Assembly: GCA_963726715.1 (NCBI GenBank)
Contig: CAVSDF010000007.1
Location: forward strand, 124,001-188,000
Reading direction: 5' to 3'
DNA from: CAVSDF01 sp963726715
GTDB taxonomy: Bacteria > Bacteroidota > Rhodothermia > Rhodothermales > BA12
DNA: 64,000 nt
Shown here: piece by piece, positions 9,779 through 19,344 of the stretch
Layout of the letters: each line of letters starts with the position of its first letter
How positions within the stretch are numbered: the stretch's first letter is position 1
Notes under the pieces: generated by a model
What the model was told of the DNA's origin: nothing
Database searches by the model: none
What the model saw: the letters and a program-made list of their open reading frames with translations, nothing else
Made by a program: the position numbers and the translations under genes

Positions 9779-11151
9779 ATGTACGTCAAATTATTTCTAT
9801 CGCTGGTGCTCCTCCTCGGCGGTGCAGCCCTTCAACGCGTCACGGCACAGGACGGCGGGTGGACGCTCGTTCGAGAGCGAGAGGCGTCAGACGTGGGCTT
9901 CTACGTTCGGGCCGCGCACGCGAGCGGCTACGTGCTCGTGGCTGCGGAGGACACGCGATGCGGCAACCACGCGTTGCCGTGCTGGACGCGCCTGCAGAGC
10001 CACGACCACGGCGCCACGTGGGAGCGCGTGCGCGACTCCGTCGGCGTCGGCATCCACACCGCCGACGTGAGCGCCTACCCCGAGGTCCTCGTCGGCGGTT
10101 CCTTCGGCGTCTTCCGCTCGCGCGACGCCGGGCGCTCGTGGACGCTCATCCGAAGCCAGATTCAGGACGCCTACTTCGCCAACGACGGCTTCCGCACGAT
10201 CAGTCGCTGGGGCCGCGACACACTGCTCGTGGCCAACAACTTCGGTGACAGCCAGAACAAGCAGGCCTCCGAGTTCTGGTACTCGACCGACGACGGGCGC
10301 TCGTGGCGGTGGAGCTACTGGGGGCAGCAGGGCGGCTACATGCTCGCCGCGCTCACCGGCCCTGCCGAGCCCGTCGTCTTCTTCGAGCGGCGCTTCTTCC
10401 ACAGCGAGCCGCTGCCGCCCGCGCAGTGGCGCTTCCGCCAGATCTGGGACCTCGGCTCCACCACCCCGTCACCAACAGCCGTGCTGCGCCTGGTGCGCGG
10501 TCCCGTGCGCGCGGGCCAGCGGCCCGTGCTCTACGCCGGCTTCGGGGGCATCTCCTTCAGCGCGCCACACCCCGGCCCCGCCGTCGCCCGCTCGCGCGAC
10601 GGCGGGCGCTCGTGGGCGGTGCTGCCATCGCAGCCCGCCGCAGGCACGATCACCGACATGGCGATAAACGCGCGCGGTGCGCTTGCCGTGGCGGCTCGAG
10701 GGCGGGCCTGCATGTCTCCGACGACGAGGGCGAGTCGTGGCGACGCGTGGGCACGTCGGCTCTCGGCGACTCGGTCACCTCGCTCGCGCTCACCGACGAC
10801 GGCACCCTCTACGCCGTGCGCAACTACCGCACGCTCTACCGCAGCCGCATCGGCCTGCTCGCCACCTCGGCAGAGGCGGCGCCGGTGCGTACGGGCACAG
10901 CGCTCACGGTGCGTCCGAGCGTCGTGCGCGCCGGGGCGTTGGTGCGAATCGCGCTCACGAACGCAGGTGTAGAGGATGCCCGTGTGGAGGTCGTCGATGC
11001 GCTGGGGCGGATCGTCTGGCAGGGCCGGGCGGTCGGTGGCGTGGCCGAGGTGGCGACGGGGGGCTGGGCGGCGGGGCTGTATGCGGCGCGCGTGTCCGCG
11101 GAGGCGGGGGCGGCACCCGCACGCGTGGCGCGGCTCGTCGTGGTGCGCTGA
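9779..11151 (+). CDS. Sortilin/BNR-like repeat secreted protein with sorting domain (frameshifted near 10690)
   Basis: About 457 residues when repaired. It has a signal peptide (MYVKLFLSLVLLLGGAAL...TAQ) followed by several BNR/sortilin-like units with Asp-box-type signatures (SHDHGATWERV, SRDAGRSWTLI, STDDGRSWRW, SRDGGRSWAVL, SDDEGESWRRV), which usually build a six- or seven-bladed propeller. The C-terminal ~80 residues (RVEVVDALGRIVWQGRAVGG ... ARLVVVR) are a type IX sorting domain. The frame breaks around 10690; removing two CpG-associated G residues there gives LAVAAQGGLHVSDDEG. The ATG at 9779 follows an AGAGGGG sequence that can act as a ribosome-binding site, and the region upstream is unusually AT-rich. 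Confidence 0.72.
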
Positions 11152-11230
11152 CGCGGTGGCCTCAGGCCCCTCTTCCGCCGCGGAGTACGCCAGGGCCCCA
11201 TGAGGACTTGCGGAACGTGCGGGCCCCCCC

Positions 11231-11238
11231 TACTTTCG
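11231..11238 (+). promoter_or_regulatory. TTG-N20-TACTTTCG promoter-like element (TPR gene)
   Basis: TACTTTCG preceded by TTG exactly 20 nt upstream, matching the Bacteroidetes arrangement (TTG near -33, TAnnTTTG near -7). It lies about 85 nt before the ATG at 11323. Confidence 0.5.
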
Positions 11239-11322
11239 CGCGAACCTCCGCCGCGTCCGCGCCGTCTACCCGGCACGCCCGGCGGACTCCTCTGCCCTCT
11301 CCCCGCCGAGCCTCTCACCTTC

Positions 11323-12733
11323 ATGAGTTCGTTCGACTTCGGCTACGGCGACATCGACGGCGACGACGACGCCGCGCGCGACCGCATCGAGGACCTCGTG
11401 CGCGCCTACGAGGAGAACGCCGACGACTTCTTCGACTCGCACGCGCTCGAAGCCATCGCGTCGCACTACTACGACCTCGACCGCTTCGAGGACGCCCTCG
11501 GCGCCATCGACCGGATCATCGCCGAGCACCCGCACGCCGCCGACGCCTGGATGCGACGCGGCATCCTGCTCAGCCACCTCGACCGCAACGCCGAGGCGCT
11601 CGCCGCCCACGACCAGGCGCTCGACCTCAACCCCTACGACGTCGAGGCGCACGTCAACCGCGGCATCGCCCTCGACCAGCTCTCGCGCACCGACGAGGCC
11701 CTCGCGGCCTACGAGACCGCCCTCGCCCTCGACCCCGTCTGCGAGGACGCGCTCTTCAACCTCGGTGTGGCGTTGGAACGGGCCGAGCGGTTGGACGACG
11801 CCATCGACGCGTTCGAGCGCTGCGCGGTCCGTCGCCGACGACCATCCCGAGGTCCACTACGAGATCGGCTACTGCCTCGACCGCCTCGGGCGCGACGACG
11901 AGAGCCTCGTCGCCTACGACCGGCACCTCGACCTCGACCCGTACTCCGCCGACGCGTGGTACAACAAGGGCATCGTCCTCAACCGCACCGGGCGCTACGA
12001 CGAGGCCCTGAGCGCCTACGACTTCGCGCTCGCCATTCAGGAGGACTTCGGCTCGGCGCACTACAACCGCGGCAACACGCTCGCCAACACCGCCGATTTC
12101 GAGGGCGCCATCGAGGCCTACGAGCGCGTGCTCGAACTCGAAGGCCCGGAGCCGACGACCTACTACAACCTCGGCCTCGCCTTCGAGGAGATGCGCCGCT
12201 ACGAGGACGCCCGCGAGCAGTTCGGGCGCGCGCTCCTGCTCGACGAGCGCTACGCCGAGGCGTGGTACGGCGCCGGATGCTGCCACGACGCCCTCGACCA
12301 GTCCGCCGAGGCGCTCGACTGCTTCGCCCGCGCCGTCGACGCCGCCCCGGAGGTCGCCGAGTTCTGGTACGCCCACGCCGACGCCCTCTACACCGCCGGG
12401 CGCGTCGGCGAGGCGCTCGACGCCTACCGCGCCGTCGTGCGGATGGAGCCGGACAACGGCGACGGATGGCTCGACCTCGCCGACACGCTCCTCGAAGCCG
12501 GCGACCGCGCCGCCGCCTTCGACGCCTACCGGCAGGCCCGCACCGCCCTCCCCGACGCCGCGCGCGTCTACCTCCGCGAGGCCAAGGCGCTCTACGCCGT
12601 CGGCGACCGCGAGGCGTCGATCCGCAGCGTGCAGACGGCCTTCCAACTCGACCCCGCCGAACGCGAGGCCTTCCGCGACGAGTTTCCGGAGCTCTACCAG
12701 GACCCGCTCGTCCGCACCCGCCTGCGCCTCTGA
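11323..12733 (+). CDS. Tetratricopeptide-repeat protein (single-base frameshift near 11830)
   Basis: About 469 residues when repaired. After an acidic N-terminus (MSSFDFGYGDIDGDDD) the protein consists almost wholly of about twelve 34-residue TPR units with the usual W/Y-G/A-Y-A-P pattern, for example DAWYNKGIVLNRTGRYDEAL and SAHYNRGNTLANTADFEGAI. No signal peptide is seen, so it is predicted to be cytoplasmic and a protein-interaction scaffold. The frame changes near 11830 inside one TPR; dropping one G in gcgcGgtcc restores FERCASVADDHPEVHYEIG. No enzymatic domain or partner is apparent. A strong hairpin terminator lies 180 bp downstream. Confidence 0.85.
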
Positions 12734-12734
12734 G

Positions 12735-12831
12735 CGGTGGGTCGTTGGTGGTTGATGGTGGGGCGTCGGCGCGGAATCGCGGTCCGGCTGCGCCTCCGAA
12801 CGGTCCCGTAGGGGCGGGTCTCGACCCGCCC
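12735..12831. repeat. Heptamer tract and GTAGGGGCGGGTC palindrome
   Basis: Directly after the TPR stop comes a GTCGTTGGTGGTTGATGG tract (about 12740-12760), then the palindrome at 12808-12831. The order and spacing resemble the pair at 4466-4566. Confidence 0.7.
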
Positions 12832-12909
12832 TGTTGCACCCCACCGCCCGGCCACGCCACCCGATCCGCCCCGCCCATCACGCCGGTTCGACACGCCAAG
12901 ACGAACCAG

Positions 12910-12948
12910 AAACGGGGACGCTTCGCAGTGCGCGAGGCGTCCCCGTTT
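12910..12948. terminator. Strong bidirectional intrinsic terminator
   Basis: A near-perfect 17-bp stem with a 5-nt loop. The outer arms are AAACGGGGACGC (12910-12921) and GCGTCCCCGTTT (12937-12948); the inner arms TTCGC and GCGAG extend it with one G-T pair. T residues follow on the plus strand and A residues precede. It lies between convergent genes (TPR plus, FG-GAP minus) and could serve both. Confidence 0.8.
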
Positions 12949-13103
12949 TGTCTCGGGAGAGCGGCTGAGGTCCCCACCACGCCCGGCTCTCCGTCGCCGG
13001 TGCAGGCGCGAGGCCCACGGCTGGAAGACTACGCCGCGCCACGATCTCGCGCTATCCCCCGATCCGTCGATGTGCAAATGATGAGTGGCCGGCGGGAGCA
13101 CTC

Positions 13104-15308
13104 TCAGCGCGCGACGACGACGACGGTGCGGCGGACCTCGGCGGTCGCGGCGTCGGTGGCGGTGGCGGCGTAGAGGCCCGGTGGCCACGCGCCCACGTCG
13201 AGCGTCACGTCGGCGCCGGATGCGCGGGCGACGGTGCGGCCGAGGGCGTCGGTGACGACGATCGTGGCCTCGCGCCCACCCGTGTCGAGGCGGACCGTTG
13301 CGTGGGCGGGCGTCGGATAGGCGCGGAGGGTGGCGACGGAGGCAGGGGCGGGCGGCGCAGCGGCGACGCTGGCGAGGCGCTCGTTGGTGAAGCGGACGAG
13401 GCCGCCGCCGTCGGCGCCTGCGAGCACGTCGAGGTCGCCGTCGGCGTCTACATCCACGAACACCGGCGTGGCGACGGGGAGCGCGTCGAGGGGCGGGACG
13501 GTCTGCCCGGACGCATCGGGCATCGGGGCCAGGCCGCCGCGGCCGTCGCCCGCGAAGAGGCGGATGCGGCCGGATTCGTCGCCGATGGCGAGGTCGAGGC
13601 GCCCGTCTCCGGTCGCGTCGCCGAGCGCCGGGGCGGTGCGGCGCGCGGTGGGGTCGGTGGGGACGAGCGTTTCGGTGGCGAGCGCGAACCCGCCCGCCGC
13701 GTCGCCCCGGAAGAACGCGACGCGCCCATCGGCTGTGCCGACGACGAGGTCCGCGCGCCCGTCGCCATCGAGGTCGCCGACGGCGGGCGTGGCGAACTGC
13801 CCGCGCACGACGCTCGCCAGCACCTCGGCAGCCCGGTAGCCGCCACTGCCGTCGGGCACGAAGCGCCGCACACGCCCGTCGAAGCCGCCGACGGCGAGGT
13901 CGCCATTCGCCAGCGCGGCGGGCGCGGCGCCGAACGGCGCATCGGCAAGGACGACGAAGGTGCTGCGGAACGCCGTCCCGCTGCCGACCGGTTCGAGGCG
14001 CAGCAGCCGTCCGGCGGCGATGGATTCGTCGGTGGCGACGAGGAGGGCGGCGCGTCCTCCTGCTCGCGGCAGCACGGCGACACGGCTGGCCGTCCCCGCG
14101 TCGAAGGTGGCGACCGCGCGCATCGGCGCTCCGAACGCCTCGCCGCCCAGCCCCGCGCGGACGGTCAGCGGCGCGCCGCCTTCGGTCGCCCCGAAGGCCC
14201 CGCCGATGACGCCGACGACGAGGTCGGGGATGCCGTCGCCGGTCACATCGCCGGTCGCGGTGGCGTTGTAGCCGGTCGTCATCGGCGCCGAGGCGGTGGG
14301 CCAGGCGTCGCTCGCGCGCACGAGGCGCGGCGCCGTCGCGGTGCCGGTGTTGCGCAGCAGGTAGAGCGAGGGCGAGAAGAAATCGCCCCAGACGACATCG
14401 AAATCGCCATCTCCATCCACATCGACGAGCGTGAGCGCCGACGCGCCGTGTTTGGGGGCGTTGGTGGTTGGTGGTTGGTCGTTGGTGGTTGGTCGTTGGT
14501 GGTTGGTCGTGGGGTGCCTTCCGCCGGTCGTGTGATGCCGGTCGTCGGCCGTCCGTCGTCCGTCGTCCAGAAGTGCGCTGCCGAAATTGCCGACGATCTG
14601 GATGCCCTGGTACTGGTCGACGGGCGGGCGGAAGCGGGGGCGGCCGTCGGGGCCGGGGGCGGCGCCTTCGAAGAACGTGAGGGTGCCGTCGGCCTGGGCG
14701 GTGAGGAGGTCGATGCGGCCGTCGCCGGTGAGGTCGGCGGCGGCGGGGAGGTTCTGGCGGTCGATGGCGACGGGCACGCCGTCGGTGCGGAGGAGCGGGG
14801 CGCCGGGTGGGGTGCCGGTCGGGTGGAGGCCGTCGGCGTCGCGGCGGTAGTAGGCGACGAGGCCGGGCACGGCTTCGGTGAGGAGGTCGGCATCGCCGTC
14901 GCCATCCGCGTCCGCGAACCGCACCCACTCGCCGACGACGACCGGCGCGCCCCCGGCATCCGTCAGCCGGTCCGTGCGTCCCCGCCACGCCGCCGCGCCG
15001 CCGCCGGGCAGTCCGTCACCGCCGATTCGCTCGAAGAGGCGCAGGCGGCCCGGTTCGTCCTGCACGACGAGGTCGAGGCGCGCGTCGCCCACGAGGTCGA
15101 CGAGGTGCGGACGGGGCCGCGCGAATCCGCCGGCGAAGACGACGAGGCCGCTCGCATCGCCACCGACGAGGCCATCGCCGGTGATCCCGTCGCCCGTCAC
15201 GATCCGGCGGAACGGCTGCGCGGCGGCGTCGCGAGCCTCCCCAACGAGCAGCACGGCGCTCACCGCGAGAAGTGCCGCGAGGCGCCGCGTCGTCGATCCC
15301 CCGCGCAT
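13104..15308 (-). CDS. FG-GAP/VCBS repeat secreted protein with sorting domain and in-frame repeat insertion
   Basis: 734 residues. A signal peptide (LAALLAVSAVLLVGEARDAAAQ) is followed by many FG-GAP/VCBS units with calcium-binding-like loops (ADADGDGDADLLTE, DLTGDGRIDLL, DVDGDGDFDVVWGD, DLDGDGRADLVVG), expected to form an integrin-like beta-propeller. The C-terminus (LRAYPTPAHATVRLDTGG ... TVVVVAR) is a type IX sorting domain. Around residues 245-285 the protein contains about 38 low-complexity residues (DDGRRTADDR, then repeated PTTN/HQR units) encoded by the same heptamer tracts that lie between genes elsewhere. The ATG at 15308 overlaps the stop of the upstream gene (TGATG), indicating translational coupling in a three-gene operon. 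Confidence 0.85.
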   Translation of the reverse strand: MRGGSTTRRLAALLAVSAVLLVGEARDAAAQPFRRIVTGDGITGDGLVGGDASGLVVFAGGFARPRPHLVDLVGDARLDLVVQDEPGRLRLFERIGGDGLPGGGAAAWRGRTDRLTDAGGAPVVVGEWVRFADADGDGDADLLTEAVPGLVAYYRRDADGLHPTGTPPGAPLLRTDGVPVAIDRQNLPAAADLTGDGRIDLLTAQADGTLTFFEGAAPGPDGRPRFRPPVDQYQGIQIVGNFGSALLDDGRRTADDRHHTTGGRHPTTNHQRPTTNDQPPTTNAPKHGASALTLVDVDGDGDFDVVWGDFFSPSLYLLRNTGTATAPRLVRASDAWPTASAPMTTGYNATATGDVTGDGIPDLVVGVIGGAFGATEGGAPLTVRAGLGGEAFGAPMRAVATFDAGTASRVAVLPRAGGRAALLVATDESIAAGRLLRLEPVGSGTAFRSTFVVLADAPFGAAPAALANGDLAVGGFDGRVRRFVPDGSGGYRAAEVLASVVRGQFATPAVGDLDGDGRADLVVGTADGRVAFFRGDAAGGFALATETLVPTDPTARRTAPALGDATGDGRLDLAIGDESGRIRLFAGDGRGGLAPMPDASGQTVPPLDALPVATPVFVDVDADGDLDVLAGADGGGLVRFTNERLASVAAAPPAPASVATLRAYPTPAHATVRLDTGGREATIVVTDALGRTVARASGADVTLDVGAWPPGLYAATATDAATAEVRRTVVVVAR
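14455..14575. repeat. Heptamer-like repeat tract inserted in frame in the FG-GAP gene
   Basis: Tandem TTGGTGG/TTGGTCG units (about 14460-14515) followed by a CCGTCGTCCGTCGTCC tract (about 14550-14571). Both are the composition found between genes in this window, but here they lie within an open coding frame, which they do not break. Confidence 0.75.
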
Positions 15309-16354
15309 CAGTGGACGTGCGTGCTGCCGAGGAGCGCCGCGCCCGTCGGGCCGCGCCCGACCTCGACGATTCGCGCGACCGTGCCCGTCGCCGTCTCGAT
15401 GACGGCGAGCGTTCCTGCGCCCTGCCGCCGCCCGGTGTAGCGGTTGTTGCCGTTCGCGTTGGTCACGTAGAGCCACTTTCCGTCGTCCGAAACGAGCGCC
15501 GTGTACGGCTCGGCGATCCCGTAGCCGCTCACCTTGCGCCGCACGATCCGCGCGGCCGGGTCGACGAAGGCGACGGCGTCCTCGCCGAAGAGCGGCACGT
15601 AGAGCGTCTTCGAATCGGGCGAGAAGTGGAGGTGCCACGGGCGCTGGCCGACGGCCATCGTACCGTCGTAGAGCGGCGTGCCGTCGGTGGCGAGGGTGTA
15701 GAGGTGGACGCTGCCGGTGAGTTCGGCGCTGACGGCGAGTCGCCGCCCGTCGGGGCTGATGGCGAGGTGGCCGAGCGCCTGCCCGTCGCCGCCGGGCACC
15801 GTCACGCCGCGCGTCTCGCCGTCGGCGCCGATGCGCAGCAGGTTGGGCGCGCGCAGGCTGGCCGTGTAGACCGTGGTCGCCGAGCGCCCGAGCGCGTGCG
15901 GATGTGGCACGCCGACGAGCCGCTCCTCGACGGCCATCGTCGCCGGGTCGATGAAGGCGAGCGAGGCGGGCGGGTTCGTCGCGGTGAGCGAGCGGCTGAC
16001 GACGTAGCGCCCGTCCGGCGCCATCGACACCATGCCGGGCGAGGGCGTCGTCGCGCGGCGCAGGACGCGCCCGGTCGTGTCCATCACGACGACCGCGTCG
16101 GCGCCGATGAGCGAGACGATCCATTCGTTTCCCTGCACGAGCGCCATGTGCGGCTTGGCCGTCGGTGCGAAGCCCTGCGCCGTCAGGTCGATGGTCCTCA
16201 CCACCGTTCCCGCGTCGGCATCGACGAGCGAGAGCGTGGCGTCGGTCTGGTTCATCACGAGCACCCGGTTCGGCGCGGCGCCGTGCCCGCCGTGGTCGTG
16301 GTCGCAGCCGGCGAGCGGGAGCGCGAGAAGCGCGAGAAGCGGAAGGCGGGACAT
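15308..16354 (-). CDS. YVTN-type beta-propeller lipoprotein
   Basis: 348 residues. The start MSRLPLLALLALPLAGCDHDH has a lipobox (LAGC) with Cys15 as the lipidated residue, followed by a His-rich stretch. The rest is a beta-propeller of the YVTN/surface-layer type (VLVMNQTDATLSLVDADAGTVV, LYVPLFGEDAVAFVDPA, LYVTNANGNNRYTG). Proteins of this kind often bind metals or interact at the cell surface; the HDHGGHG segment would fit metal binding, but that is inference. It is the middle gene of the operon: 55 nt after the choice-of-anchor B gene and overlapping the FG-GAP gene by one base. Confidence 0.85.
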   Translation of the reverse strand: MSRLPLLALLALPLAGCDHDHGGHGAAPNRVLVMNQTDATLSLVDADAGTVVRTIDLTAQGFAPTAKPHMALVQGNEWIVSLIGADAVVVMDTTGRVLRRATTPSPGMVSMAPDGRYVVSRSLTATNPPASLAFIDPATMAVEERLVGVPHPHALGRSATTVYTASLRAPNLLRIGADGETRGVTVPGGDGQALGHLAISPDGRRLAVSAELTGSVHLYTLATDGTPLYDGTMAVGQRPWHLHFSPDSKTLYVPLFGEDAVAFVDPAARIVRRKVSGYGIAEPYTALVSDDGKWLYVTNANGNNRYTGRRQGAGTLAVIETATGTVARIVEVGRGPTGAALLGSTHVH

Positions 16355-16409
16355 CGGATCGGGAACGGACGAGATGGACGATGAGCGGCCAACGCCGGGC
16401 GCCCCCCGT

Positions 16410-18051
16410 TCAGCGCGCGACGACGACGCTCGCGCGCACGGTCGTGCCGCCGGGAAGCGTGGCGTGGACGGTGTAGACGCCCGCCGCGAGCGCCGATCCG
16501 TCGAAGGCGATCGGCGTCTCGCCCGCCCCGACCGGTCCGTCGAGCAGAACCGCCACCTCGCGCCCGCGCGCATCCGTCACCGACACGCGCACGGCGCCGG
16601 ATTCGGGCACCGAGAGCCGCAGCGACGTGCGCCCGGCCGTCGGGTTGGCGCCGACGATGGCGAGCGCGCCCCGCGCGGGCACCGCAGGCGTCGGCGCGGC
16701 GTCGGAGACGGTGATGGCCGTCGGGCGCAGCACGAACAGCCCTTCGTTGATGCCGCCCGCCACGATGTTGCCGCTCGGGAAGTACGGATACGCGTTCCAG
16801 ATGCCCTCGAAGATCGTTGCGTCGCTGGCGGGGAAGGTGTCGAAGAACGCCGCCTCGGTGGGCGCCGTCGGGGTCGTGGCGTCGAGGATGCGCACGCCTG
16901 CGGTGTAGTTCGACTGGTAGACGTAGCGCCCGCGGATGTACTGGTTGTGGTCGATGGCGTCGGAGGCGGCCTCGTAGGTGGACGCGAGGACGGGCGTGGC
17001 GAGGGCGGCGAGGTCGAAGACGAATGTCCGCGTGCGGCTCACCTGACCGCGCGATTCGTCGAGTTCGTCGTCGAGGTAGACGTGGCGCTGGTCCTCGGTG
17101 AACCACGCCTGGTGCGTGTACGCGGCGCCGGGGTAGCGTCGTCGCGCCGAGCATCGTGATGGCCGCGCGGTTGGTGATGTCGATGACGAAGAGCGCCTTC
17201 TCGTTCGAGAGCAGGCAGATTTCGCGCCCGGTGTAGGCGGTGTCGGGACCGCGGTAGCGCACGCACTGCGCGTCGTGCGTGTAGCCGCGCGTGGCGAAGA
17301 GCGACGGCGCGTTGTAGCAGGCGCTGAACGCGGGGGCGGCGGGGTTGGCGATGTCGACGATGTGCAGGCCGGTCGCGCATCCGGGCGGCGACTGCGTGCC
17401 CTGCATCCCGGTGGCGATGGCGGCACCGGAGACCTCGCTGACGAGGACGCTGTGCGCGCGTCCGAGGCCGGTGTAGCGGCCGGTCGCGGCGAAGGTGATC
17501 GGCGTGCCCGCAAAGCGCCGCAGCTCGCGCAGGTCGAACGTCTGCAACCCGTGCCCGCTCGCCTCGCTGACCACGACGAGCGTGTTGCCGATCGTCTTGA
17601 ACTCGCGCCACTGCGAGGGCAGCACCGCGCTCGTCGGGGCGTCGGTGCGAAGGGCCGGGCGCGGCATCATCCCGACGTAGACGGGGCGGAGGGGATCGGT
17701 GACCTCGACGAACGACGCGCCGTCGCTGCGCCCGACGATCGCGTACTCGCGCTGCGTGTCGGGGTCGGTCCAGCCCCATGTCGTCGCCAGCGAGACCGTC
17801 CCGCACGACGAGGCGGCGACGTTGCACGGCCCGCCCATGTCGGCGAGCGGCAGGAAGCTCATCAGGTCGACGCCCTGACACGAGAAGGCGACGTTCTGCC
17901 CGGCCATCGTGACGCGCGCCCGCCCGTCGGCGCCGCACGCGACGCGCTGCCCGGTGACGGCGACGAGCGGAAACCCGGCGACGCCGACGGTCTGCGCGGC
18001 GGCAGGAAGGGCCGTCGCGGCAACGGCGGCGGCGAGGAGGGCGAGGCGCAT
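16410..18051 (-). CDS. Choice-of-anchor B (LVIVD-repeat) secreted protein with sorting domain (frameshift near 17140)
   Basis: About 546 residues when repaired. A signal peptide (MRLALLAAAVAATALPAAAQ) is followed by LVIVD-like propeller repeats (FVEVTDPLRPVYVGMMP, LHIVDIANPAAPAFSA, LFVIDITNRAAITMLG), and the family hallmark YPGAAYTHQAWFTEDQRHVY. It ends in a type IX sorting domain (IVGANPTAGRTSLRLSVP ... ASVVVAR). A one-base frameshift occurs just before YPGAAYTHQ; dropping one G of gacGctac restores ATTYPGAAYTHQ. A TACGTTTG element 25 nt before the ATG makes this the first gene of the propeller operon. Confidence 0.8.
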
Positions 18052-18075
18052 CGGGACGGCAGGGGAATCGGTCGG

Positions 18076-18083
18076 CAAACGTA
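18076..18083 (-). promoter_or_regulatory. TACGTTTG promoter element of the propeller operon
   Basis: Exact match to TAnnTTTG on the minus strand, about 25 nt upstream of the ATG at 18051. Confidence 0.5.
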
Positions 18084-18195
18084 CGACACGCGCCCGCGCC
18101 CGGTCACCCATTTGCCAGGCCATCGCCGGGGGATGGCGTCCGACGGGGCGGTCGTGCGTTCGGGGGGCGGATCGTCCTCATCACCGCCCCTCCCA

Positions 18196-18978
18196 ATGCC
18201 GTACGACCTCACCGGCCGCACCGTCCTCATCACCGGCGCAAGCGCGGGCATCGGCGCCGAGACCGCGCGGATGTGCGCGAGCGCAGGCGCCCGCCTCGTC
18301 CTCGCCGCCCGCCGCACCGACCGCCTCGACGCCCTCGCCGCCGAGATCCGCGCAGCATCGCCCGTCGGAATCCACACCGTCGCGCTCGACGTCCGCGATG
18401 CCGACGCCGTGGCCGACGTGCTCGGCGCCCTGCCCGCGCCGTTCGACGCCATCGACGCAGCCGTGCTCAGCGCGGGCCTCTCGGTGGGAATGGAGCCCAT
18501 CGACCGGACGCCCGAGGAGGCGGTCGATGAGATGTTCGACACCAACGTCGCGGGCGTGCTGCGCGTCGTGCGGGCGGTCGTGCCGGGGATGCGGGCGCGC
18601 GGGCGCGGGCACCTCGTCTTCCTCGGCTCGGTCGCCGGGCGCGAGGCGTACGCGGGCGGCGCGGTCTACGGAGCGACGAAGGCCGCCGTCGCGCTCCTCG
18701 CCGAGGGCGCCCGCCGCGACCTGCACGGCACCGGCCTGCGCGTGACGAACGTGGCGCCGGGGATGGTCGAGACCGACTTCGCGCGCGTCCGCTTCGGCGG
18801 CGACGAGGCCCGCGCCGCCGCCGTCTACGCCGACACCGAGCCGCTCACGCCCGGCGACGTCGCCGATGCCATCGTCTACGCCCTCTCGCGCCCCGCGCGC
18901 GTCAACGTCTCCGAAGTCTTCCTCATGCCGACCGCGCAGGCGAGCGCGACCCTCGTCCACCGCACGCCACGCCGGTAG
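18196..18978 (+). CDS. Short-chain dehydrogenase/reductase (YdfG-like)
   Basis: 260-residue classical SDR. The cofactor motif TGASAGIG is near residue 12, the NAxG position reads SAGL, and the catalytic residues are Ser145 (LGSVAGR), Tyr158 and Lys162 (YGATK). PGMVETDF follows the active site, as in 3-hydroxy-acid dehydrogenases of the YdfG/serine dehydrogenase group. It is expected to be an NADP-dependent cytoplasmic oxidoreductase; the substrate is not deducible. The arginine-rich pair ARRTDR after the second strand favours NADP. It stands alone, divergent from the propeller operon. Confidence 0.88.
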   Translation: MPYDLTGRTVLITGASAGIGAETARMCASAGARLVLAARRTDRLDALAAEIRAASPVGIHTVALDVRDADAVADVLGALPAPFDAIDAAVLSAGLSVGMEPIDRTPEEAVDEMFDTNVAGVLRVVRAVVPGMRARGRGHLVFLGSVAGREAYAGGAVYGATKAAVALLAEGARRDLHGTGLRVTNVAPGMVETDFARVRFGGDEARAAAVYADTEPLTPGDVADAIVYALSRPARVNVSEVFLMPTAQASATLVHRTPRR

Positions 18979-19041
18979 GACGGACGCCGAATGACGGGGC
19001 AGGACTGTTCGCTTCTACGTCCGGTCTCTCCGAAACCGCTG

Positions 19042-19127
19042 TGTCCTTGCGAACGCAGCGTGGCCATCTCGTCGTCCATCGCTTCGAATCAACGGATTGC
19101 CAGGTCGCTGCGCTCCTCGCCATGACA
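19042..19127. repeat. Inverted-repeat cassette of the GCGAGGAGCGAAGCGAC-like family
   Basis: Two imperfect arms of about 30 nt face each other (19042-19070 and 19095-19127) with a 24-nt spacer. The right arm read on the minus strand begins TGTCATGGCGAGGAGCG. This resembles an intergenic repeat known from many unrelated bacterial genomes, whose translation gives spurious peptides such as CHGEERSDLAIR, which indeed appears here. Nothing else is seen in the 365-bp gap 18979-19344. Confidence 0.7.
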
Positions 19128-19344
19128 GATTGGGAGATTCGAGGCAGAAGCGACCCGCCCTGAATGACGGAGGTCAGGCCGGTTTCGGTCGATTCGTCCA
19201 CACCCGCCCACCACACCCAATTGGCTTGTCGTGGCGACGATGTGCGCGGTGGGTTGTGCGGATGGGGCTTCGGGTGCGAAGTTGCGCCTCTCCCCGTGCC
19301 CGTCCCTCCGGGCGCCCTCTCCCGTGACCTCTCCTCGCCCGTCC

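Noticed and set aside
19012..19130. tRNA or small RNA gene in the SDR-OmpA gap
   Set aside because: The paired segments fit a known dispersed repeat pattern; no cloverleaf, anticodon arm or CCA end can be drawn.
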